Of a DNA stretch of 7,149 bases, positions 1 to 5,222 are shown piece by piece. The position numbers were made by a program, and so were the translations under genes. The notes beneath the pieces were generated by a model. It saw nothing but the letters and a program-made list of their open reading frames with translations, searched no databases and had not been told where the DNA came from. Numbering within the stretch: position 1 is the stretch's first letter; each line of letters opens with the position of its first letter. The stretch covers positions 1-7,149 of the forward strand of contig BDTQ01000202.1 of assembly GCA_002898135.1 (NCBI GenBank), in the 5' to 3' direction. This DNA is from a bacterium BMS3Bbin07 (lineage in GTDB: Bacteria; Nitrospirota; Thermodesulfovibrionia; Thermodesulfovibrionales; JdFR-85).

Positions 1-1
1 G

Positions 2-67
2 GAAAAGACGTCGGTAAAGGGGCAGATCGAGGAGTTGCTCAGCGAACTGGAAAGCATAGAGTTATAA
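2..67 (+). CDS. C-terminal end of a coiled-coil protein, probably ZapB-like (5' end outside window)
   Basis: Only the last 21 codons and a TAA stop (65-67) are visible, read in frame 2. The peptide is rich in Glu, Leu and Ile and ends with QIEELLSELESIEL, the heptad-like pattern of a short coiled coil. Small coiled-coil ZapB or TIGR02449-type proteins often sit just before zapA and end in a similar leucine/glutamate helix, and zapA does start 60 bases downstream here. The ZapB call is therefore an inference from position and composition. The frame choice is supported by the codon pattern and by a stop shortly before zapA. Any coiled-coil protein could end this way. Confidence 0.5.
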   Translation, partial: EKTSVKGQIEELLSELESIEL

Positions 68-127
68 TATTGACTGAATCCAGAGATGTATGGTTGTTGG
101 AAGCGATATGATAAACAGTGAGGGTAA

Positions 128-394
128 ATGGGCAGTGTTGAGGTAGACATACTGGGGCAACGATACAGGATTAAGGGTGACGCTTCTGATGAGCATATCC
201 AGGAACTTGCCCGGTTTGTTGACGAAAGAATCAGGGAGATTTACGATAAGGGGCCAAACACCGTACCTCTTAAGGCTGCAATACTGGCAGCTCTGGATAT
301 AGCTGATGAGCTTTACAGGTACAGGAAGGAACAGGAAGACCTGACAAAGGGCATAGAGAAGAAGACTGAACAACTGGTGAGGCTTTTTGACTGA
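128..394 (+). CDS. zapA: Cell division protein ZapA
   Basis: The product is 88 residues, at the short end of the normal ZapA range. It opens with VEVDILGQRYRIKGD, matching the ZapA N-terminal beta-strand segment (v.i.G..y.i....), continues with the helix HIQELARFVDERIREI, then the KAAILAALDIADELYR segment that resembles the family's vLaALNiAdEl signature, and finishes in a charged coiled-coil helix. ZapA is a cytoplasmic partner of FtsZ that bundles and stabilises Z-ring protofilaments and recruits ZapB. The ATG is preceded by GTGAGGG, a fair ribosome binding site. The last 8 bases overlap the reading frame of the next gene, which suggests translational coupling. A ZapB-like tail immediately upstream fits a division operon. 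Confidence 0.93.
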   Translation: MGSVEVDILGQRYRIKGDASDEHIQELARFVDERIREIYDKGPNTVPLKAAILAALDIADELYRYRKEQEDLTKGIEKKTEQLVRLFD

Positions 395-719
395 TGATTT
401 GCGGGTTACGGGATATGGCAAGTCAGTCAGTACACTTTTTACCTTGTTTTGGACAGTGATTATGATGGATATATTATCAGAATCAAGGGTAGCACTTGTA
501 GCAGGACTCTTTTTGTTTACCTATCTGCTTAATCTTCCCTTTGGCTCTCTCCGGGTGAGGGCAAGGAAGTTCTCCTTCAAGTGGTTTATGTATATACACA
601 TCCCCATTCCTGCCATATTCCTTCTGCGGGTATTTTCACATCTTGATTTTCGATACATTCCCATTTTTGTTTTTGCAGCATTTATGGGTCAATTCCATGG
701 CGGGAAGATAGAAGTTTGA
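387..719 (+). CDS. Small hypothetical integral membrane protein
   Basis: I do not recognise this family. The 110-residue product begins at TTG 387, 4 bases after GGTGAGG (376-382), inside the end of zapA. No ATG in frame occurs until residues 26-27 (462 and 465), and those lack a clear ribosome binding site. Hydrophobic spans lie at roughly residues 14-30, 35-52, 68-83 and 90-103, so up to four membrane segments are likely. A basic stretch at about 54-65 (RVRARKFSFK) would form a cytoplasmic loop. The C-terminus has GQFHGGKIEV. The overlap with zapA suggests co-transcription and perhaps an envelope role, but this is inference. If the true start is residue 26, the first membrane span is largely lost. 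Confidence 0.68.
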   Translation: MTDDLRVTGYGKSVSTLFTLFWTVIMMDILSESRVALVAGLFLFTYLLNLPFGSLRVRARKFSFKWFMYIHIPIPAIFLLRVFSHLDFRYIPIFVFAAFMGQFHGGKIEV

Positions 720-769
720 TCCTCAGGGCAATACCTGTCTTAGCCCCTTTACACACTTCCATGCTTTTT

Positions 770-903
770 ACACACCCCCTGCCCCCTCTTTTTAGAGGGG
801 AGTTACATGCTTGCTCACCGCCCATTACCTCGTTCCGTTCCTTCCGGTGAGGCCGGGATTGTCAGGATTTTCCCCTCTATCAAGAGGGGATTAAGGGGTG
901 TGT
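770..903. repeat. Nested inverted-repeat element (MITE-like or palindromic intergenic repeat)
   Basis: The left arm (770-803) and the right arm (868-903) are imperfect reverse complements of each other; both begin, read inward, with ACACACCCC and end with AGAGGGGA. Each arm is also a hairpin by itself: CCCCTCT (783-789) pairs with AGAGGGG (794-800) across a TTTT loop, and TCCCCTCT (871-878) pairs with AGAGGGGA (883-890) across a 4-base loop. Inside the element a third perfect pair, CTCACCG (814-820) and CGGTGAG (845-851), is nested. The whole can fold as a long hairpin or as separate small ones. The architecture suggests a dispersed non-coding repeat. No transposase or clear target duplication is visible. 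Confidence 0.72.
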
Positions 904-956
904 TTCTTTTCCTGTTTCCTGATATTAACCTGGTAAATAAATACAGAAACGGAGAG

Positions 957-1001
957 ATGCTGAATCAAGTTCAGCATGACAATGATTAAGTTCAGGGTGA
1001 C
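957..1001. repeat. Short dispersed-type palindrome with partial direct duplicate
   Basis: ATGCTGAA (957-964) and TTCAGCAT (970-977) form a perfect 8-base inverted repeat around a 5-base loop. The right half then recurs in altered form: AAGTTCAGCATGAC (967-980) and AAGTTCAGGGTGAC (988-1001) match at 12 of 14 positions, spaced 21 bases apart. Translated on the + strand the unit gives MLNQVQHD, a tail I recall from many short spurious hypothetical proteins in environmental genomes, which points to a widespread intergenic repeat. It differs in sequence from the neighbouring 770-903 element. Confidence 0.62.
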
Positions 1002-1124
1002 AAAACAAGGGTTTAGCCACAAGCTCTTAAGTGGTTGATTTTGACGAACGGAGGCCCTTACTTGTTAGAAGTTTATGGAAAATATTAGTATTAACAAGGT
1101 GAGTCAAGAGGAGATCAGGAGTAT

Positions 1125-2549
1125 ATGACAGAACGGAAAAAGAGCTTTATTGACCGGATATGGGATTTATTTGCATCGATAAAGCTTGCTGCCGTGCTCT
1201 TTCTCCTTATAGCCCTCTCTTCCATAGTTGGTACTGTTATTGAGCAGGGAGGAGAGCCTGAAAAGAACATGATGCTCCTGAAGCGCCTCTTCGGAGATTC
1301 CCTTGCCCCTTCAGCATACAGGTTTTTCGAGACCCTCGGTTTTATGGATATGTACCGTTCATGGTGGTTCGTAGCCCTTCTTGCCCTCTTTTCAGCAAAC
1401 CTCATTATATGTTCTCTTGACAGGCTTCCCCGTATATGGAGACTCGTCAGAGAACCTCTGAAACCGCTCACTCCATTGATGGCCGGGACCGTCCCCATAC
1501 GAAAGAACGTGCACCTTAAGGGAGCCCCTGAGGCTGTAAGGGAAAAACTCGTGCGGGCTCTTAAATCCCTGGGGTTCCGTGCCCATGACAGCGCCATGGA
1601 GGAGGGAGGTTACCAGCTCTACTCACAGAAGGGCAGGTACTCAAGGTTCGGTGTTTATCTAACACACCTCAGCATCATTGTCATTATGCTGGGTGCGGTG
1701 GTTGGAATATTCTTTGGTTTCAAGGGCTATTTGCCCATTCAGGAGGGCTACGCCTCTGATATTGCATATGCAGGTGATGATACCGAGCATAAGCTCGGCT
1801 TTACCATAAGGTGTGATGACTTTGATGTTGAGTTCTATGATATGTCGGATATGCCGAAGGTCTACAGAAGCCGGCTTACTGTTATCAGGGACGGAAAAGA
1901 GGTCCTGAAAAAGGTTGTGGAGGTGAACTCTCCACTCAGGTATGGGGGTTATACGTTTTACCAGTCAAATTATGGAATGGTTCCCGATGCACAGGGTTAT
2001 TTTATTCTGAAAATCAGGGGCAGCAGTGGCAAGGCAGTGACCGTCAACAGGATGTTAGGTGAGTCCTTTGTCATCCCCGGCACAGAGATAGTCGGTACAA
2101 TAAAGGATTTCAGTCCTGCCCTTGCCATGGATAATTCCGGGAAGACCTTTACGTATTCGGATATGATGAACAATCCTGCTGTCTACATAGATTTTTCAGA
2201 GGGGGGCAAGGAAAAGTATGCGGGGTGGATACTGAGGCGTTTTCCTGCAACATGGCGTCTCCCTGACGGCTATATGGTTGAGTTTGTAGACTACTGGGGT
2301 GTTCAATATACAGGTTTGCAGGTCAGAAAGGACCCTGGCGTATGGCTGGTCTATCTTGGAAGTGGTATAATGACACTGGGCCTTTACATAGCCTTCTTCA
2401 TGAGCCACAGGAGAATCTGGATTCTGGTCAGGCGAGAGGGTACTTTCAGTGAGGTTACAGTGCTTGCCACGGCAAGTAAGAACAGACCGTCTTTTGAAAG
2501 AAAGATTGAAAGGTTTATAGCGGGCTTGTCAGGAGGAGCAGATGGATAG
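1125..2549 (+). CDS. resB: Cytochrome c biogenesis protein ResB (Ccs1), System II
   Basis: The 474-residue product has the standard ResB layout. There are three N-terminal membrane spans (about residues 19-39, 80-97 and 176-198), a large extracytoplasmic domain (about 200-400), and a fourth span (about 406-425). Family signatures include SIKLAAVLFLLIALSSIVGT near the N-terminus, a histidine in span 3 (H181, in YLTHLS), and the C-terminal block DPGVWLVYLGSGIM followed by H428 in FFMSHRRIW. ResB pairs with CcsA to move haem across the membrane and attach it to CxxCH motifs of apocytochromes c. The start has AGAGGAG (1107-1113) and AGGAG (1117-1121) upstream. The ccsA start codon lies inside its last codons, so the pair is translationally coupled, a common arrangement; in some bacteria the two are fused. 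Confidence 0.95.
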   Translation: MTERKKSFIDRIWDLFASIKLAAVLFLLIALSSIVGTVIEQGGEPEKNMMLLKRLFGDSLAPSAYRFFETLGFMDMYRSWWFVALLALFSANLIICSLDRLPRIWRLVREPLKPLTPLMAGTVPIRKNVHLKGAPEAVREKLVRALKSLGFRAHDSAMEEGGYQLYSQKGRYSRFGVYLTHLSIIVIMLGAVVGIFFGFKGYLPIQEGYASDIAYAGDDTEHKLGFTIRCDDFDVEFYDMSDMPKVYRSRLTVIRDGKEVLKKVVEVNSPLRYGGYTFYQSNYGMVPDAQGYFILKIRGSSGKAVTVNRMLGESFVIPGTEIVGTIKDFSPALAMDNSGKTFTYSDMMNNPAVYIDFSEGGKEKYAGWILRRFPATWRLPDGYMVEFVDYWGVQYTGLQVRKDPGVWLVYLGSGIMTLGLYIAFFMSHRRIWILVRREGTFSEVTVLATASKNRPSFERKIERFIAGLSGGADG

Positions 2550-3624
2550 TTCGGTGCTCTTTGGTATTGCAACTATTGGGTATATGCTGTCAATGGTTGC
2601 ATACATTACATATCTGGTTTTCAGAAAGGGACAGATCGGGGTGGTTGCCACAGGTATAACTGTGGCGAGTTTTGTGGCTCAGACCGCTGCATTTCTGATG
2701 AGGTGGGTTGAGGGTTATGAGATGGGGTTGAGGAGTTTCTGGCGGCCGCCTATCTCAAACCTCTACGAATCCCTTATATTTTTTGTGTGGTGCCTCATTC
2801 TTGGCTACCTTATTATCGAGTTTAAGTACAGGAACCGCTCCTTTGGTGCCTTTATTACCCCGGTGGCAGGCCTGGCGCTTGCCTTTATAGAGATGACGGG
2901 CATGTCAAAGGAAATACAGCCACTCATGCCCGCGCTTCAGAGCAACTGGCTCCTTGCCCATGTCACGATGAGCTTTATCGCCTATGCCGCATTCGGCCTC
3001 TCCTTTGGCACGGCACTTATGTACCTGATAGAGAAGACTGAAAAAAGGAGTGAGCCGGCCTATATCTTCTGGACGGTTTCACTTGGTGCCCTGATTGTCC
3101 TGTTTGCGGCCATGGGTCTTGATTTCATTAAGTATCACGTTCTGGCTACTAATTCCGAGGTAATAAAGAGCTACCTCTTCAGGGCAACCTTCAAGAGTGC
3201 TTCGGCTGCGGTATCACTGGCAAGCTGGATAGGCTCTGTAGTTATTATTGCCCTGGTCTGGAGATACGGCTATCTGTTAAAGAGGATAGTAGCTGCCTTC
3301 AGTATAACCACTGACCTGCTCGATGAACTGACGTATAAGACCATAGCGGTTGGTTTTCCCATATTTACCCTCGGAGGGCTCATCTTTGGTGCCATCTGGG
3401 CTGATCAGGCCTGGGGTGTATACTGGAGCTGGGACCCCAAGGAGACGTGGTCACTCATTACATGGTTTGTTTATGCCTTTTACCTGCATGCCCGCCTTAT
3501 GAGGGGCTGGAAGGGGCGGAAGGTGGCCGTGGTTGCGGTTGTGGGGTTTGTTACCGTGGTCTTTACATATCTCGGTGTTAACCTGTTGCTGTCCGGTCTT
3601 CACAGTTATGGAACCCTGGGATAG
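2542..3624 (+). CDS. ccsA: Cytochrome c biogenesis protein CcsA (CcsB/ResC), System II haem handling subunit
   Basis: This is a 360-residue polytopic membrane protein of the haem-handling (CcmC/CcmF/CcsA) superfamily. The tryptophan-rich WWD motif is intact at about residues 286-303 (WADQAWGVYWSWDPKETW). Histidines expected to act as haem ligands are present at H140 (LLAHVTMSF), H316 (FYLHAR) and H354 (GLHSYG). It has multiple hydrophobic spans, including about 5-26, 33-54, 77-94, 137-163, 175-195, 222-245, 270-287 and 329-352. The ATG overlaps the end of resB by 8 bases and follows an ideal AGGAGG (2531-2536). With ResB it forms the haem exporter and cytochrome c synthetase. Nothing looks broken. 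Naming varies between CcsA, CcsB and ResC for the same family. Confidence 0.95.
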   Translation: MDSSVLFGIATIGYMLSMVAYITYLVFRKGQIGVVATGITVASFVAQTAAFLMRWVEGYEMGLRSFWRPPISNLYESLIFFVWCLILGYLIIEFKYRNRSFGAFITPVAGLALAFIEMTGMSKEIQPLMPALQSNWLLAHVTMSFIAYAAFGLSFGTALMYLIEKTEKRSEPAYIFWTVSLGALIVLFAAMGLDFIKYHVLATNSEVIKSYLFRATFKSASAAVSLASWIGSVVIIALVWRYGYLLKRIVAAFSITTDLLDELTYKTIAVGFPIFTLGGLIFGAIWADQAWGVYWSWDPKETWSLITWFVYAFYLHARLMRGWKGRKVAVVAVVGFVTVVFTYLGVNLLLSGLHSYGTLG

Positions 3625-3721
3625 TGGATACATGGAGTAAACTAAGACTATACCGGGAGATGGAGATAAAAGCCTCGATTAACCGTTATGGATTCGGGGT
3701 ATAGTTGTGAAAGGAGATTCC

Positions 3722-4369
3722 TTGAAGCAGGCCAGGATATTAATAATAGATGATGAAAAACTCCTGAGATGGTCCCTGCAGCAGAACCTCGAAAAGGAGG
3801 GCTGCTCTGTTATTACTGCAGAAAAGGGGATAGAGGGCCTGAACCTGTATAAGGAGGAGCGCCCTGATATTACCCTTCTTGATATCCATCTGCCGGATAT
3901 ATCCGGTATGACCGTACTTGAGAGGATAAAGGAGATTGACAGGGATGCCATTGTCGTGATGATCGTACCCTATGGTGATATTCAGACTGCTGTGAAGTCT
4001 GTCAGGATGGGGGCCTATGATTTTGTTGAGAAACCTTTTAATATGGACAAACTGAATATCCTTATAAAAAAGGCTTTTGAGACCGTGGTGCTTCGAAAAG
4101 AGGTGAGCCGGCTGAGGGGCAAGTTATCCCTGCAGAATGGTTTTGAGGGGTTTGACTGCATAGTTGGCCGGTCCGGCTCAGGGGAGCTTGAGATAAATAT
4201 ACCGGTCGGTGGTGTGGATATCGAAAAAATCGAAAAAAAACTGCTTAAGAGGGTGCTTGAGATGACTGGAGGAGACGAGGTTCGGGCTGCAAGGCTTCTG
4301 AATATTACCGGAGATAAGTTAAAATACAGAATGCAAGAGGGTGGCCTCTTTGATGGAGGAGAGTCTTAG
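3722..4369 (+). CDS. NtrC-family response regulator lacking the AAA+ domain (receiver plus Fis-type HTH)
   Basis: I place the start at TTG 3722, 5 bases after AAGGAG (3711-3716), giving 215 residues. A GTG at 3707 would add five residues but lacks a ribosome binding site. With the TTG start the receiver matches NtrC numbering: acidic pocket D10/D11, phosphoacceptor D54 (LLDIHLPDISG) and K104 (EKPF). The switch position 82, normally Thr or Ser, is Val (MIVPYGD). The C-terminus (about 155-204) matches the end of NtrC-type activators, with LEINIPVGGVDIEKIEKKL leading into a Fis-type helix-turn-helix (RAARLLNITGDKLKYRM). The roughly 230-residue AAA+ ATPase normally between them is absent: FDCIVGRS, which resembles its usual beginning, runs directly into the C-terminal linker at about residues 151-155 (4172-4187). 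It probably binds DNA but cannot activate sigma54 polymerase by ATP hydrolysis. Its target is unknown and no kinase is nearby. Confidence 0.88.
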   Translation: MKQARILIIDDEKLLRWSLQQNLEKEGCSVITAEKGIEGLNLYKEERPDITLLDIHLPDISGMTVLERIKEIDRDAIVVMIVPYGDIQTAVKSVRMGAYDFVEKPFNMDKLNILIKKAFETVVLRKEVSRLRGKLSLQNGFEGFDCIVGRSGSGELEINIPVGGVDIEKIEKKLLKRVLEMTGGDEVRAARLLNITGDKLKYRMQEGGLFDGGES

Positions 4370-4441
4370 CCCGGTTTTTGAATGTAAAAAGAGGCAGGGT
4401 TATCCGGGATTACAAACAGAGATTGTCCTGTAGGGAGAGAT

Positions 4442-4795
4442 ATGAAAGCATTTGTGGTTGATGATGAGCAGCTTGTAAGGTGGTTTCTTGAGAGGGCACT
4501 GAAGCGGTGGGGCTATGAGGTGACCTCGGTATCAAATATTAATGATGCCATGGCTATTACCGGGAAAGAAGACTTTGATTTTGATATAGTCTTTACCGAC
4601 CTGAAGATGCCCGAAGGCAATGGCTCGATTCTGGTGGATCAACTCTGCAAAAAGAGCAAAAGGCCTCATATTGTAGTCTGTTCTGCCTATATTACACCTG
4701 AAATGGATAATGATTTCAGAAGCAAGGGGGTTCTTACACTTAAAAAACCATTTAAACTCAATGAACTGGAAGCAACACTGAAGAAAATATTCTGA
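4442..4795 (+). CDS. Stand-alone receiver-domain response regulator (CheY-like)
   Basis: The 117-residue product is a single receiver domain with no output domain. The acidic pair is D7/D8 (VVDDE), the phosphoacceptor is D53 (FTDLKMPEGNG), the switch residue is S81 (VVCSAY), and K102 precedes P103 (LKKPF). All catalytic positions are present, so phosphorylation is plausible, unlike the altered switch residue in the gene upstream. The ATG follows GGGAGAG a few bases away. It lies 72 bases after the AAA+-less regulator in the same direction, so the two may be co-transcribed. Both carry an N-terminal LLRW or LVRWFL pattern after the acidic pocket, suggesting related receivers. Likely roles are phosphorelay intermediate or protein-protein signalling; the partner kinase is not in the window. 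Confidence 0.9.
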   Translation: MKAFVVDDEQLVRWFLERALKRWGYEVTSVSNINDAMAITGKEDFDFDIVFTDLKMPEGNGSILVDQLCKKSKRPHIVVCSAYITPEMDNDFRSKGVLTLKKPFKLNELEATLKKIF

Positions 4796-4801
4796 ACTTA
4801 T

Positions 4802-4831
4802 TTGACAAATTCTTTTTCCGAAAAATATAAT
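4802..4831 (+). promoter_or_regulatory. Sigma70-type promoter with perfect consensus hexamers, upstream of trxA
   Basis: TTGACA (4802-4807) and TATAAT (4826-4831) are separated by 18 bases, so both hexamers match the housekeeping sigma consensus exactly with a near-optimal spacer. Transcription would start near 4838, leaving a leader of about 45 bases before trxA. The spacer holds a 13-base dyad, TTTTTC-C-GAAAAA (4813-4825), which could be a repressor site or a chance AT-rich palindrome. The promoter begins 6 bases after the stop of the receiver gene and marks a transcription unit boundary. Confidence 0.8.
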
Positions 4832-4834
4832 AAC

Positions 4835-4862
4835 TTGATTAACTATTTAAGATACTTATAAA
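4835..4862 (+). promoter_or_regulatory. Possible second promoter for trxA
   Basis: TTGATT (4835-4840) and TATAAA (4857-4862) lie 16 bases apart, matching consensus at 4 and 5 of 6 positions. The start of transcription would fall near 4869, just before the AGGAGG of trxA, leaving a very short leader. It is weaker than the promoter upstream and may be a by-product of AT-rich sequence. Confidence 0.3.
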
Positions 4863-4883
4863 AATTCATGACAGGAGGTTCAT

Positions 4884-5213
4884 ATGGCTGAGGGCGTTAT
4901 AGAAGTAACCACATCATCCTGGGATCAGGAAGTGTTGGGGTTTAAAGGGCTTGTAATGGTGGACTTCTGGGCGGTATGGTGTGGTCCCTGCAGGATGGTG
5001 GCACCTACTGTTGAAGAGATAGCCAAGGAATATGCAGGTAAGGTCAAGGTCTGTAAATTGAATACTGATGAAAACCCTGACATTGCCAGCAGATACAAGA
5101 TTATGGGTATCCCCACACTTATGTTCTTCAAGGATGGCGAGAAGGTTGAGCAGATTGTCGGGGCCGTTCCAAAACCCCAACTCAAGGCAAAAATTGACCG
5201 GTTTTTAGGTTAG
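4884..5213 (+). CDS. trxA: Thioredoxin
   Basis: The 109-residue product is a full-length classical thioredoxin. The active site is WCGPC with cysteines C33 and C36, preceded by VDFWA. The cis-proline loop is GIPT with P77, and the DENPDIASRYKI segment is typical of the family. There is one extra cysteine at C57, in the central strand. There is no signal peptide, so it acts in the cytosol, passing electrons from thioredoxin reductase to ribonucleotide reductase, peroxiredoxins and other disulfide substrates. The ATG follows AGGAGG (4873-4878) at ideal spacing, behind a consensus promoter, so strong expression is expected. ffh follows after 9 bases. Confidence 0.97.
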   Translation: MAEGVIEVTTSSWDQEVLGFKGLVMVDFWAVWCGPCRMVAPTVEEIAKEYAGKVKVCKLNTDENPDIASRYKIMGIPTLMFFKDGEKVEQIVGAVPKPQLKAKIDRFLG

Positions 5214-5222
5214 TGAGGGAAG

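Larger units (their letters stand above)
720..1124. other. Gene-free stretch of about 400 bases with palindromic repeats
   Basis: No convincing gene lies between the membrane protein and resB. The stretch holds a nested inverted-repeat element (770-903), a separate short palindrome with a partial direct copy (957-1001), and an AT-rich leader before resB (1002-1124) with small inverted repeats. An open frame at 807-989 is made almost entirely of repeat sequence and is not treated as a gene. Bases 720-769 show nothing I can name, and I see no strong intrinsic terminator there. Confidence 0.7.

Noticed and set aside
807..989. Open frame of 60 codons on the + strand ending in MLNQVQHDND
   Set aside because: It is built from the right part of the nested palindrome and the second repeat, has no ribosome binding site, and its tail is a translation of repeat DNA. 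Not a credible gene.
770..1001. Possible CRISPR array or insertion sequence
   Set aside because: There are no regularly spaced identical direct repeats with unique spacers, and there is no transposase frame; the region is better explained by two palindromic repeats.
1041..1071. Possible sigma70 promoter TTGACG with TAGAAG before resB
   Set aside because: The -10 hexamer matches only 4 of 6 and the spacer is 19 bases; not strong enough to list as a feature.
720..1124. Possible 6S RNA gene after zapA
   Set aside because: 6S RNA often follows zapA in other bacteria, but this gap is occupied by short repeats and I cannot see the long, bulged, 180-base near-symmetrical stem expected of 6S RNA.
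1115..1597. 160-codon open frame on the - strand
   Set aside because: It lies opposite the strongly supported resB gene and shows an arginine/serine-rich composition typical of an antisense shadow.
4165..4195. Frameshift or pseudogene at the domain junction of the regulator
   Set aside because: The frame is continuous from receiver to helix-turn-helix, with no stop or shift, so the gene is treated as intact; an assembly collapse cannot be excluded from sequence alone.
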